A DNA stretch of 64,000 nucleotides, from NCBI RefSeq assembly GCF_900107675.1, contig NZ_FNRI01000002.1:248001-312000 (forward strand), read 5' to 3'. The DNA comes from Alistipes timonensis JC136. Lineage in GTDB: Bacteria; Bacteroidota; Bacteroidia; Bacteroidales; Rikenellaceae. Shown one piece after another: positions 52,993-62,638 of the stretch (positions are counted from its first letter, which is position 1; the number at the start of each line of letters is the position of its first letter). The notes under the pieces are model-generated. The model worked only from the letters and a program-made list of their open reading frames with translations. It ran no database searches and was not told where the DNA came from. A program made the translations under genes and the position numbers.

Positions 52993-54774
52993 ATGTCTTT
53001 TCGCACCGAACGCCTGTATCTCGAATTCCTCCGGCTGACCCGGAGGCTGTCGAACAGCCAGATCATGATGGTTCTGGCCGTGGTGGTCGGTGTGCTCGCA
53101 GGGCTCGGGACCTATCTGTTCGAAATCCTGCTGCACGGCATCAAAAGCGGACTGATACGCTGGTTCCCGGTGGACAGCGCGCATGTCCTCTTCCTGATCT
53201 ACCCCGCTGTGGGCATCATCCTGGCGACGCTGTTCGTCAAATACATCGTCCGCGACAACATCTCCGAAGGCGTGACGCGCGTACTGCATGCCATGTCGCG
53301 CCGCAACTCGCGCATCGCCGGCCACAACTGCTGGACCTCGGTCGTGGGCGGCGCCACGACCATCGGATTCGGCGGCTCGGTGGGTCCCGAGGCCCCGATC
53401 GTGCTGACGGGAGCCGCCATCGGGTCGAACATCGGACGGCTGGCCCGCCTCAACTACAAGCACACGACGCTGCTGCTGTGCTGCGGCGCCGGAGCCGCCC
53501 TTGCGGCGATCTTCAAAGCCCCGATCACGGGCGTGGTCTTCGTGCTGGAGATCCTGATGCTCGACATCACCGCCGGGTCGGTCATCCCGCTGCTGATCGC
53601 CTCGATCACCGCCACGACGATGGCCTTCATGCTGCGCGGCTTCGATCCGATCCTGGCCATTACGCTGGCCCCCGAGGACGCATTCGAATTGTGGCAAATC
53701 CCGCTCTTCATCCTGCTGGGCGGACTGAGCGGGCTGATGTCGTGGTATTTCACCTCGATGAACTCGCGCGTCGGGAACTTCTTCAAAGGACTCGACAAGC
53801 AGTACAAAAAGTGGCTTTGGGGCGGCGTAATCCTCGGCGTGCTGATCTTCATTTTCCCGCCGTTGTACGGCGAGGGTTACGAGGGCTTCACCTCGCTCAT
53901 GCACGGCAACGCGCAGGAGTTGTTCAACAACTCGCTCTTCTACCGGTTCCGCGACATCGACTGGGTCATCATCCTCTTCGTCATCGCCACGATGTTCTTC
54001 AAAGTCATCGCCATGGCCTCGACCAACGCCGCGGGCGGCGTCGGAGGGACCTTTGCCCCGTCGCTGTTCGTCGGGGCGTTCACGGGGGCTTCGCTGGCGC
54101 TCGTCTGCAACACGCTGTTCGGCTGGGAGGTGTCGATCGTCTCGTTTACGCTGGTGGGCATGGCAGGCGTCATGTCGGGGGTAATGAAGGCCCCGCTCAC
54201 GTCGATCTTCCTCATCGCCGAACTCTCGAACGGCTACGGACTCTTCATCCCGCTGATGATTACGGCCTGCATCTCGTTCGCCGTGGGTTACTACCTCGAC
54301 CCCGACTCGATCTACACCAAGCAGCTGCGCCTGAACGGCGAACTGCTGACCCACGACAAGGACCAGTCGGTGTTTGTCTTCCTGAAACTCGAGGAGCTGA
54401 TGGAGACCGACTTCCTGCGCATCCGGGAAAACATGACCCTGGGCGACATCGTGCACATCATCTCCACGGCGCGGCGCAACATCTTCCCCGTGATCGACAA
54501 CTTCGGACGCCTGATCGGCGTGGTGCAGCTCGACGACCTGCGCGAAGACATGTTCAAACACGAGAAGTACGGACGTCCGATTTCGGATTACATGATCCCG
54601 CCCCCGGACAAGATCCTCGAACACGAAGCGATTCTGAGCGTCATGGAGAAATTCGAGGACAAGCACGCCTGGATGCTGCCCGTCGTGGACAAACAGGGAC
54701 GCTACCTGGGATTCATCTCCAAATCGCGGATTCTGAACGCCTACCGCGAACAATTAGTGAAAATCCAGCAGTAA
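52993..54774 (+). CDS. ClC family chloride channel/antiporter with CBS pair
   Basis: A membrane protein of 593 residues that moves chloride, probably in exchange for protons. The selectivity region GGSVGPEAPIVLTGAAIG aligns with the family GREGP motif and keeps the gating glutamate (R to P and G to A changed, E kept). A second pore motif is GGVGGTFAPSLFVGAFTGA. After the membrane part, two CBS domains follow at about residues 450-520 (TLGDIVHIISTARRNIFPVID) and 530-590 (AILSVMEKFEDKHAWMLPVVD), which usually bind adenine nucleotides and gate transport. The ATG at 52993 follows the trpS stop by 4 bases. Confidence 0.93.
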   Translation: MSFRTERLYLEFLRLTRRLSNSQIMMVLAVVVGVLAGLGTYLFEILLHGIKSGLIRWFPVDSAHVLFLIYPAVGIILATLFVKYIVRDNISEGVTRVLHAMSRRNSRIAGHNCWTSVVGGATTIGFGGSVGPEAPIVLTGAAIGSNIGRLARLNYKHTTLLLCCGAGAALAAIFKAPITGVVFVLEILMLDITAGSVIPLLIASITATTMAFMLRGFDPILAITLAPEDAFELWQIPLFILLGGLSGLMSWYFTSMNSRVGNFFKGLDKQYKKWLWGGVILGVLIFIFPPLYGEGYEGFTSLMHGNAQELFNNSLFYRFRDIDWVIILFVIATMFFKVIAMASTNAAGGVGGTFAPSLFVGAFTGASLALVCNTLFGWEVSIVSFTLVGMAGVMSGVMKAPLTSIFLIAELSNGYGLFIPLMITACISFAVGYYLDPDSIYTKQLRLNGELLTHDKDQSVFVFLKLEELMETDFLRIRENMTLGDIVHIISTARRNIFPVIDNFGRLIGVVQLDDLREDMFKHEKYGRPISDYMIPPPDKILEHEAILSVMEKFEDKHAWMLPVVDKQGRYLGFISKSRILNAYREQLVKIQQ

Positions 54775-54775
54775 C

Positions 54776-55111
54776 ATGGAAACTTTCCCCTGGGCCGATG
54801 AGGTCGACTGCGCCGTCACGGTGTGCGACACCGAAGGCGTCATTCTCTACATGAACGAAAAGGCGCGGGCGACCTTCGCCAAGCACGGCGACCTGATCGG
54901 CCGGAATCTCTTCGACTGCCACAGCGAACGTTCGCGCGAAATGATCCGTCGGATGCTTGCCACGGGCGGCACGAACGCCTACACGATCGAGAAGCAGGGC
55001 GTGCGCAAGATGATCTACCAGACGGCGTGGAAAGAACACGGCGAAATCCGCGGGCTGGTGGAGATATCGATGGAGATACCGTGCGAAATGCCGCATTACA
55101 TCCGGAAATAA
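54776..55111 (+). CDS. Small single-domain PAS protein
   Basis: A 111-residue cytoplasmic protein that is almost entirely one PAS domain: VDCAVTVCDTEGVILYMNEKARATF, then LIGRNLFDCHSERSREMIRRML and the beta strands YTIEKQGVRKMIYQTAWKEHGEIRGLVEISM in part. PAS domains bind small ligands or cofactors or form dimers; the ligand here is not evident. There is no output domain, so it must act through a partner. It starts one base after the ClC stop, so the two are co-translated. A terminator follows. Confidence 0.88.
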   Translation: METFPWADEVDCAVTVCDTEGVILYMNEKARATFAKHGDLIGRNLFDCHSERSREMIRRMLATGGTNAYTIEKQGVRKMIYQTAWKEHGEIRGLVEISMEIPCEMPHYIRK

Positions 55112-55143
55112 AAAAAAGCACAAAAATTTCCCATGAAAGATTG

Positions 55144-55177
55144 TAGCAGTCTAAGAAATTAGGCTGTTACATTTTTT
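55144..55177 (+). terminator. Terminator after the trpS-ClC-PAS unit
   Basis: An 11-bp stem (55144-55154 with 55159-55169, two G-T pairs) has a GAAA loop and is followed by CATTTTTT. Confidence 0.82.
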
Positions 55178-55643
55178 AGACGGGATAAGGTAACGAAAAA
55201 GCAACGGTTCTGCTTTCAGTCCGTTGCAATGACTTTCCAACCTCAAATAACTTGGCGCAAATATGGCAATCCTCCCGGAAATATATATAGTGGCGGTCCT
55301 TACTGTTTGTTACACCCTGAAAGAGCGGATCGACACGCAAATATGAACTTCGCCCGTCGGAAGATTAAAGTGTTGAGCGCAAAATCCCGGCACGTACAAG
55401 GGCATTCGATCCGAAAACCGCGGACGGCAGAATGGACATCCAAGAGGTGAAGGACGCCTTGGCATACATTGCCGATATGGAACGGGCATTGCCGGCCGCG
55501 GAACGGAATGCCCGTCCGGTACGCTACCTGGCGGGCAACGAGGTGTGCAAATACCGTTGCAGGACATGAGGCGCATACCCTCTTGAAAAATAAAAGAGTT
55601 GTTTTAACAAACTATTTTATGGCGGAACCAACCGCTGAAAATA
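55178..55643. other. Gene-poor stretch with a possible gene remnant
   Basis: About 470 bases hold no convincing gene. On the + strand a frame open from 55369 to the stop at 55569 reads smoothly (AFDPKTADGRMDIQEVKDAL, then AYIADMERALPAAERN, ending VCKYRCRT). It has a usable ATG only at 55432, which would give 45 residues. It looks like the end of a decayed gene, but I do not recognise the family. A small inverted repeat GCAACGG/CCGTTGC (55201-55207 and 55221-55227) lies upstream. No transposase, integrase or tRNA is visible. Confidence 0.35.
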
Positions 55644-55675
55644 GCGAAGCCACGGTCGTAAGGCCGTGGCTTCGC
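55644..55675 (-). terminator. Terminator of the receptor gene cluster
   Basis: A perfect 12-bp stem (GCGAAGCCACGG at 55644-55655 with its complement at 55664-55675) has an 8-base loop. It lies 19 bases after the receptor stop, and on the minus strand it is followed by TATTTTC. Confidence 0.87.
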
Positions 55676-55694
55676 ACTAAATTATAACCTTCTT

Positions 55695-58600
55695 CTAAAA
55701 ACGGTAGGAGATACCTGCGCGAACTACCTGCGAGGTAAATTCGAGCTCGTATACCCGGCTCTTGTCGCCCATATAGGTAAACGCAGGCGTGTTGAGCAGG
55801 TTGGTGGCCTCGGCATAGATCGTGATGCCCTTGCCGATCCGGTACGATGCGTTTGCATCGAGCTGCCAGCGGGCATCCACCCACAGGTCCTCGGCAGCAT
55901 TCGAGCCCAGAGCGTAAATGAACTCGCCGTTGTAGTTAGCCGAAAGCTGTACAGTCAGGCGTTTCGACGAATAGGCCAATGCCAGGTTGGCCGTATGTGC
56001 AGCCTGTCCCGGGAAGCGCAGTTCACCGCGGTCGTCGTTGACTTTAGCCTTTGAATGGGTGTAGGTGTAGTTGCTCGTGAAGACCAGGTTGCGCAGGAAG
56101 CCCGGCAGGAACGTCAGGTTCGAGTTCAGCGTGATCTCGGCGCCGAAGAGTTTCGCAGCGTCGCCGTTCATCTGCTGTACCATGTTGAACGGCGTACCGT
56201 CGGCATTCAGCGTCGAATAGTAGGGGTTGTTCGGGTCGGTGATCGATCCCTCGCGCTGGTACTGGAAACGGTTGATATGTTTGTAGAAGACGCCGCCCGA
56301 GATCAGGCCCACGTTTTTGAGATATTGTTCGAAGAGGAAGTCGAGGTTGTGCGAATAGGCGGCTTTGAGATTGGGGTTACCCATCGTCACACGGCCCAGA
56401 TCGGTGTTCATGTCGACCGAAGGCACCAGGTTGATGACATCGGGACGGGAATAGCCGGTCGTGTAGGCCAGACGCAGAATCGTATTCTTCGCCACATCCC
56501 ATTTGAACTGGATATTGGGCAGTACGACCGTGTAATTCACCGTCGAGTCGGCACGCGTGCTCTCGTAGGCTTTGTATTGGACGGAAGTCTGCTCCAATGC
56601 CTCCCATTCGTCCAGGGGAATCTGACCGCCGTTCCAGTGAATGTCGTTGTTGGGATTGTCCGGACGGCCTAAGATCGCGGGGTCGTAGCGATACACCGAA
56701 TTGGCTTTGTAATCCACTTTGGTATGTTCGACACGCACGCCGATGATGGCCATTACCTTTTTGAACTGAATCTTGTTCATCACGTAACCCGAGAAAACAT
56801 GCTCGTCGGCGTCGTAGAAGAAGGAATCGCGCGCCGATCCCGTTCGGTATGCGTTCGTCGAGAAACGATCGGGATTCTTTGCTTTCCAATCGTGTACCTT
56901 GTCCGGATCGGGAGCTGCGCCGTAGGAGATATGTCCGTTGAGGAAATCGGCCGAAAGCTGCTCCTTATAGAGGAAGTATTTCAGGCTGAGATCGTCGTTT
57001 TTCGAGATCGCCGTTACGTCGAAGATGTCCGAGTCGGGCGCCTTGTAGCGCTCGCTGTGCATGAACTTGCCCTTGACGCCGAACGACAGCGTCGAGGCGT
57101 TGGTGCCGATGAAATAGTTCTTCGATGCATTCAGGCGGCCGGTGATGTTGCGGCCCTTGTTGCGGACGTTGTTGTTGTCGAGCGTATAGAATTCATAGTA
57201 GGAAAGATCGTCGAGCGGCTTGTCTTCGTACATCAGCGTCTCGTCCAGTTCCAGATAGCGGCTTTGATAGGATTTCACCCAGGCGAGCGGCTCTTTTTTG
57301 ACGAACGCTTCTTTCGAGGGGAACTTGTCGCCCGCCAGGTTGGTGGGGGCTTTGCCGTTGCGCCATTGCGGAGTCTGGAAACCGTACTGCGCGCTGTTGG
57401 CTTCGCGCCGCGAGGTCGAGAAGAAGACGCCTCCGTCGATCTTCCAACTGCCGATCACGCTCTCGCCGTCGAGGTTGAGGTTGAAATTGTCGGTTTTGAT
57501 GTCCTGGTCGGTCACCTGCAGGATCTTTTGCAGCCGGTCCACGCCCAGGCGTCCGTCCTCGTAGAGGTAGTAGTTGTCCGACTTGTCCAGACGGGTGCGG
57601 TTCCGGTAACGGGTGTCCAGATCGCCGCGGTGGTTGAACATACCGCTCAGTACGAATTTCGTGTTCACCGTAGGAGCGTAGTCGAAGGTGAGCGATGCAC
57701 CGACGCGCTGGCGGGTGCCTTCCTGATAACGGTAACGAAAATCCAGCGGCAGGTAGGTTTTACCTTCGTTTTCGCCGTATTTGCCCTCTTTCGGGTGATC
57801 GTCGCCGTTGAGGGTTTTCACCTCTTTCCAGGTCTGTGCCTCCAGACGGTCGTAGCCGTTCGACGACCGGTAATAGCTGGCGCTGGCCGCAATGCCGAAA
57901 CGGCCGTCGGGATTGCGGTGGTTGGCTCCGAAACGCTGCGAATAGCTGCCCTTGATATTGTAAGGCACCTTGCCCCGCAGCACGTTGTAACCCGACGAAA
58001 GGTCTATCATACCTCTTGCTTTGAGGGAGCGTGCTGTCGACGTGCGCATGTTCACTACGCCGGCAATGGCGTCGCCGTCGTTCGAAGGAAGCAGGGTCTT
58101 CTGCACCTCCATCGACGCGAGGATGTCCGACGGGATCAGGTCGAGCGACTCGGCACGGCCGCCCTCTTCGCTCGTGCCGATGATCTGCTCGCCGTTGACG
58201 TTGATGTTCGTGAAATTGGCCGGCGTACCGCGCAGCTGCACGGTCTTGCCTTCGCCGCGTTCGCGCGAGATCGTCACGCCGCTCAGGCGTTGCAGGGCCT
58301 CGGCGACATTCAGGTCGGGGAAGCGCCCCATCTGGTCCGACGAGAGCACCGACATCATGTTGTCCGAGTTGCGCTGCTGGTTCAGGGCGCGCTGCTGACC
58401 GTCGACGACGGCCGAAATGACCACGCCATCGATGCTGTTGGCCGCTTCGATGAGCTGAAAATTGAGCGTCGCCGTCTCTCCGGCTACGATGCGGACCGGC
58501 CTCGTGACGGGCTCGTATCCGAGGTATACGACCGTGATCTTCACCGAATCGCCGGGGGTGATGCCCTGCAACAGGTAGATGCCGTCGATGTCGGTGGCGG

Positions 58601-58763
58601 CGCCGAGTGTCGTTCCGTCCACCAATACATTGGCTCCGGGCAGAACGCTGCCCGTTTGGTCGGTCACCTTACCGCGCAGGTTGCCCCTGCGCTGGGCCGA
58701 AGCCGGAGATGCCATACACAGCAGGGCTGTGACGAGCATCAGTGTCGAGAAAAAGTGTTTCAT
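55695..58763 (-). CDS. TonB-dependent receptor without SusD partner
   Basis: An outer-membrane receptor of 1,022 residues. A signal peptide (ends ...SPASAQ) is followed by a carboxypeptidase-like domain (LRGKVTDQTGSVLPGANVLVDG) and a plug with RFPDLNVAEALQRLSGVTISRERGEGKTVQLRGTPANFTNINVNGEQI in part. A barrel ends in AGISYRF. The plug sequence (EALQRLSGV, RGxxxNFTNINVNG) is of the Xanthomonas/Caulobacter sugar-receptor type rather than SusC, which fits the absence of a SusD gene. It follows the GH28-GH2 gene by 31 bases, so it probably imports the products of that enzyme and of the sulfatase. Confidence 0.93.
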   Translation of the reverse strand: MKHFFSTLMLVTALLCMASPASAQRRGNLRGKVTDQTGSVLPGANVLVDGTTLGAATDIDGIYLLQGITPGDSVKITVVYLGYEPVTRPVRIVAGETATLNFQLIEAANSIDGVVISAVVDGQQRALNQQRNSDNMMSVLSSDQMGRFPDLNVAEALQRLSGVTISRERGEGKTVQLRGTPANFTNINVNGEQIIGTSEEGGRAESLDLIPSDILASMEVQKTLLPSNDGDAIAGVVNMRTSTARSLKARGMIDLSSGYNVLRGKVPYNIKGSYSQRFGANHRNPDGRFGIAASASYYRSSNGYDRLEAQTWKEVKTLNGDDHPKEGKYGENEGKTYLPLDFRYRYQEGTRQRVGASLTFDYAPTVNTKFVLSGMFNHRGDLDTRYRNRTRLDKSDNYYLYEDGRLGVDRLQKILQVTDQDIKTDNFNLNLDGESVIGSWKIDGGVFFSTSRREANSAQYGFQTPQWRNGKAPTNLAGDKFPSKEAFVKKEPLAWVKSYQSRYLELDETLMYEDKPLDDLSYYEFYTLDNNNVRNKGRNITGRLNASKNYFIGTNASTLSFGVKGKFMHSERYKAPDSDIFDVTAISKNDDLSLKYFLYKEQLSADFLNGHISYGAAPDPDKVHDWKAKNPDRFSTNAYRTGSARDSFFYDADEHVFSGYVMNKIQFKKVMAIIGVRVEHTKVDYKANSVYRYDPAILGRPDNPNNDIHWNGGQIPLDEWEALEQTSVQYKAYESTRADSTVNYTVVLPNIQFKWDVAKNTILRLAYTTGYSRPDVINLVPSVDMNTDLGRVTMGNPNLKAAYSHNLDFLFEQYLKNVGLISGGVFYKHINRFQYQREGSITDPNNPYYSTLNADGTPFNMVQQMNGDAAKLFGAEITLNSNLTFLPGFLRNLVFTSNYTYTHSKAKVNDDRGELRFPGQAAHTANLALAYSSKRLTVQLSANYNGEFIYALGSNAAEDLWVDARWQLDANASYRIGKGITIYAEATNLLNTPAFTYMGDKSRVYELEFTSQVVRAGISYRF

Positions 58764-58794
58764 GATAAAATCGGGTTAGTAAAACGTTGGTTTG

Positions 58795-61700
58795 TTATTT
58801 TTTCGCTTTTTTACGGGTTACTTTCTTGTCGTGGAGGACTCCGTCGTCGGTGATCCGCAGTTTGTAACGCAGGTCGGAGCCGATCATCGTGATTTCGTAG
58901 GTCGTCTCGTCGCCTTCGCCGCGGCGGATGACCCGCGATTCGTCCACGGGAACGCTGCCCACGACCTCCACGATCGTCCGGCGCACCGGGGCCGGCAGGT
59001 TCACGTAGGGCATGGCCTCGGCCCGGCGGATGTCGCGCACCCGGCCTTCGGCATCGAACGTGGTGGTGGTGAGGTGCAGCCGGTCGTGCGACTCATAACG
59101 GGTGGACTGCACGATATAGGTCGGAGCTTCGGGCGTGCCCGAAACGTCGATCCTGTCGATCAATCCGTCGCCCGCGGCCGCGATGATGCCTTGCCGGACC
59201 GGATCGGGGATGTCGCTTCCGGTGAAATGTTCGAGAATCGACCATCCGCCTGCGACCGGTGTGCGGCGTCCTCCAAAGGCCATCCGTTCCGCAACCTTCG
59301 AAGCATTCCGGGCTACCATCAGGCGACGCCGGACGCCGGCGACCTCTCGTCCGCCGGGCAGCGTCAGGCGCGGCTCGACCAGACAGACGCCCTGCGTGCG
59401 GGGCATGGTCAGCCTGACTTCGCGTTTTACGGCCGATGATGCGGCGACCGGCACGATTTCATCCGCGCAGATGTGTTTTGTTCCGTCAGGAGCGACGAGC
59501 AGCACACGTAAACGAACGTCGCATGCCCGCGGCAGATCATTCCACACCCATATCGTCTTCCGGTACTCGGCACCCGGCCGGTAGAGCGTCTTGTCCTTGT
59601 ACCATTCGCGGGCCTGGTTCATCTCGACCGAGGTCCCGACGGGCTCGTTGAGGCGTTTGAGCACCAGCAGGTTGGGTTGCGGGGACAGCGAGTCGGCGAT
59701 GTCGCCGCGGTAGAAGTTGTGGCCGTTGACGGCACCGCTCAGCAGTGCGAAGGGGGCCCATGCCTGCAAACGGCGCGAACGGTAGAAAGTGCCGATGTCG
59801 GCGTGCAGGTCGGACAGCAGACGGGCGATGTCGTCGCGGTCGTAGTAGTAGAGCCCCCAGCCGCTCGCCGTGCGGCTGGTCTTAAAGTTCTCACGCGGTT
59901 CGAGCCGACCGAATTCATTGGTCCACAGGCGGCATGACTCCAATACGGTCGAAGGTTTCGTGTCGGAGATCGTATAGCCGCTGAAATCTTTCACAACGTT
60001 CTCCGAATATTCGTAAATATGTTTGGCGTCGTAGTCGTCCTCGCCCCACAGTCGGGTCGGATCATAACGGCGCAGCTCGGCTTTCAGCGCCTCGAGACGC
60101 ACGTTGCCTTCGTTCTCCTGGTCCCAGGCTACGATCGAGGGATGGTTGACATTCTCGCTGATCCAGCGGCGGAACTCCGTTTCGGTATCTTCGAGGTCTT
60201 TGCCGGTCGGTTCGTCGTCGTGCATGAAACGCCATTCGTCCTGGATCATGATGCCCTCCTCGTCGGCGATGTCATACCATTTGCCATAGGCATGGCCCAG
60301 ATGGAAGCGCAGGTAGTTGAAGTTGTACTCCTGCACGGCGGCACGCAGGAAGCGGCGTATCCACGCTTCGTCGAACATCACGTCCGCCCAGCGGTTGAGC
60401 GCCCGGACGAAAGCGATGTTTTCGGCCCGGAAAAGGACTTTTTCGCCGTTGACCAGTACGTCACGGCCGCGGGTCTCAATGCTGCGGTAACCGAAACGTT
60501 CGGATTTGCGCGAGCAAAGCACGCCTGCCGTATTTGTGGCTGTTACTTCCATCCGGTAGAGCCGGGGCGTTCCCTCCTTGCCGGCGCTCCATGTCCGGAG
60601 CATATCGGCCGGAAGCATCAATTCACACTTGGCGCTGCCGCCCGCCGGTACGAAGACCTCCGCCGCAGCGCGGCTTACGGCCAGCATGTCGTCGCAGACG
60701 GCGGCCTCTATCGCCAGCCGTTCGTCCCGCGTGGAAGTGTTCACGAGTGTCGCCACGCAGCGGACGCGCCCTTCGGGCACTTCGGGCAGGATTTTCAGAT
60801 GGTCGATCGAAACCGATTGTCCCAGGCAGAGCGACACGTCGTCCCAGATGCCCGGCGCCCGCGAATTGCGCCACCACTCGGCCGAATTCTCCTTGGAGGG
60901 AGTCGTCGCCGTATTCCAGCTTCCGACGCGCACGACGAGTTCGTTGGCACCGTCGTAGTCGATGGCTTCCGAGAGGTCGAACGTGCCGTGCGAATAGGTC
61001 GTATGAGGATCGCAGCCGATCTCGCGGCCGTTCAGGAAGACCTGCGCGTTGTATTTGGCCCGCAGGCGGAGCAGCGCCCGGGGGTAGGCGGCGCCGTCGA
61101 GCGTGAACGTGCGGCGGTACCAGACGTAGTCGTATCCGATTTCCCGGTTGTCGACGGCATCGAGGTCTTCGCCCAGGGAGGGCGTCGCCATAGTGATAAC
61201 ACCCGGCACGGGAACCTTCGCCGCATAGGTCTGCGGCATCGTGTCGGCGATAGCGACCTCCCACTTTCCGTTGAGCGAAATGCAGGCGTCGGGATCACGC
61301 CGATCCTGCCGTTCGCCGTTGATCGTGACCTCCGACAGGATGATGCCGGCGGCATTCCGGACGATCACCGGTTCGGGGGTCGACGCCAGGGTCAACCGGC
61401 TGATGGTCACGTCGCGTACCGGCATATCGGCGAATCCCCGGATGTCGATGCCTGCCTTCCCGGCCCACTGGGCCCGTACATCCTCGATTACGAACCCGCG
61501 GAACGCCGTGGGATGATTCTCCCGGCTCTCCGATTTGTAGTCCGGTTCGAAAAGCACGAGGGTCTTGCGCACGCTGTCGGCCTCCACGCCGCAGACGAAG
61601 ACATCTTCGATATAACCTCCGCGGTCGAGGTTCGATTTGAAATAGATGCCGTTGCCGACGTCGGACATGCGCACGTTCTCGACGACCACGTTACGCACGC

Positions 61701-62631
61701 CGCCCGAAATCTCGCTGCCGATACAAACGCCGTTGGCTTTCGACCGGAACGAGCAGTTGCGGATCAGGACGTTTTCCGTGGGACGGCCGATACGCCATGC
61801 GTCGTTATCTCGTCCCGATTTGATGGCGATGCCGTCGTCGCCCGTACGGAAGGTGCAGTCTTCGATCAGTACGTTCGTGCAGGACTCCGGGTCGCAGCCG
61901 TCGTTGTTGAGATTGTAACTGTCCACCGTCACGCCGCGCACCGTGACGTTTTCGCACGCCAGCGGATGAATGACCCAGAAAGGGGAATCCACGAAGGTCA
62001 CGCCCTCGATCAGCACGTCCGTACAGTTGACCGGTTCCAGCATGGCGGGACGCAGGTAGTGACCCTCGCCGAACAGACGGTCGCTGACCGGGACCAGGTC
62101 CGTGCCCATACGGCGCAGAGCCTTCTGGTCGGCTTTCTGCCGGGGCTTCCAGTGCGCGAAATTGTGCGAGCCGCGGCCATCGATCACACCCTGTCCCGTA
62201 ACGGCGATATTCGTCGCCTGCCAGGCGTAGATCAGCGGCGAGTAGTTATAGACTTCGGTTCCTTCCCAGCGCGTGAGCACGGCGGGCAGGTAGTCGGCTT
62301 CGTCGCTGCTGAAAAACAATACGGCGCCCGCTTCGAGGTGGAGGTTGACATGGCTTTTGAGCACCACGGGACCTTTGGAGAACCAGCGTCCGGCAGGGAT
62401 CACGACCCGTCCGCCGCCCTCGCGGCTGCAACGGTCGATGGCCGCGGCGACGGCGGGCCGGCAGTCGGCCTCTCCGCCGGCTTCGGCTCCGAAATCCGTG
62501 ATGCGGAAATCACGTTCGGGGAAAGTTACGAGACGGATCTGCCGTTCGATCTCCCCGGCCCGGTTCCGGGCGCCGGCGTTCCATGCCGCCGTCAGCAGGA
62601 GACTCAGTATCAGGATTCGTTTCAATGTCAT
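58795..62631 (-). CDS. GH28-GH2 fusion glycosidase with PepSY-like C-terminus
   Basis: One uninterrupted frame of 1,278 residues joins two glycosidases. After a signal peptide, residues about 40-440 are a GH28 beta-helix: YNLNNDGCDPESCTNV (Asp244), FRTGDDGIAIKSG (Asp265, Asp266) and KANGVCIGSEISGGVRN. In the last motif Asn300 stands where the classic GHG histidine is expected. Residues about 450-1100 are GH2: SLNGKWEVAI, YVWYRRTF, YNAQVFLNGREIG, acid/base Glu841 in WDQENEGN and likely nucleophile Glu906 in WTNEFG. The last roughly 110 residues resemble two PepSY-like repeats (VRQGIIAAAGDGLIDRIDV, VRRTIVEVVGSVPVDESRV). GH28 acts on polygalacturonan or rhamnogalacturonan, so a pectic substrate is likely, with GH2 removing a beta-linked sugar. 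Confidence 0.9.
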   Translation of the reverse strand: MTLKRILILSLLLTAAWNAGARNRAGEIERQIRLVTFPERDFRITDFGAEAGGEADCRPAVAAAIDRCSREGGGRVVIPAGRWFSKGPVVLKSHVNLHLEAGAVLFFSSDEADYLPAVLTRWEGTEVYNYSPLIYAWQATNIAVTGQGVIDGRGSHNFAHWKPRQKADQKALRRMGTDLVPVSDRLFGEGHYLRPAMLEPVNCTDVLIEGVTFVDSPFWVIHPLACENVTVRGVTVDSYNLNNDGCDPESCTNVLIEDCTFRTGDDGIAIKSGRDNDAWRIGRPTENVLIRNCSFRSKANGVCIGSEISGGVRNVVVENVRMSDVGNGIYFKSNLDRGGYIEDVFVCGVEADSVRKTLVLFEPDYKSESRENHPTAFRGFVIEDVRAQWAGKAGIDIRGFADMPVRDVTISRLTLASTPEPVIVRNAAGIILSEVTINGERQDRRDPDACISLNGKWEVAIADTMPQTYAAKVPVPGVITMATPSLGEDLDAVDNREIGYDYVWYRRTFTLDGAAYPRALLRLRAKYNAQVFLNGREIGCDPHTTYSHGTFDLSEAIDYDGANELVVRVGSWNTATTPSKENSAEWWRNSRAPGIWDDVSLCLGQSVSIDHLKILPEVPEGRVRCVATLVNTSTRDERLAIEAAVCDDMLAVSRAAAEVFVPAGGSAKCELMLPADMLRTWSAGKEGTPRLYRMEVTATNTAGVLCSRKSERFGYRSIETRGRDVLVNGEKVLFRAENIAFVRALNRWADVMFDEAWIRRFLRAAVQEYNFNYLRFHLGHAYGKWYDIADEEGIMIQDEWRFMHDDEPTGKDLEDTETEFRRWISENVNHPSIVAWDQENEGNVRLEALKAELRRYDPTRLWGEDDYDAKHIYEYSENVVKDFSGYTISDTKPSTVLESCRLWTNEFGRLEPRENFKTSRTASGWGLYYYDRDDIARLLSDLHADIGTFYRSRRLQAWAPFALLSGAVNGHNFYRGDIADSLSPQPNLLVLKRLNEPVGTSVEMNQAREWYKDKTLYRPGAEYRKTIWVWNDLPRACDVRLRVLLVAPDGTKHICADEIVPVAASSAVKREVRLTMPRTQGVCLVEPRLTLPGGREVAGVRRRLMVARNASKVAERMAFGGRRTPVAGGWSILEHFTGSDIPDPVRQGIIAAAGDGLIDRIDVSGTPEAPTYIVQSTRYESHDRLHLTTTTFDAEGRVRDIRRAEAMPYVNLPAPVRRTIVEVVGSVPVDESRVIRRGEGDETTYEITMIGSDLRYKLRITDDGVLHDKKVTRKKAKK

Positions 62632-62638
62632 GGTCGGT

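Noticed and set aside
53360..53440. Apparent loss of the gating glutamate in the ClC protein
   Set aside because: With the alignment GGSVGREGP to GGSVGPEAP the glutamate is kept; only its neighbours differ.
55229..55450. A 73-codon frame as a real small gene
   Set aside because: There is no ribosome-binding site, no recognisable motif, and it overlaps another remnant-like frame.
61724..61740. Loss of the GH28 active-site histidine as proof that the domain is dead
   Set aside because: The three aspartates are intact, and I recall KANGxCIGSE as a recurrent form in related bacterial GH28 proteins, so inactivity cannot be concluded.
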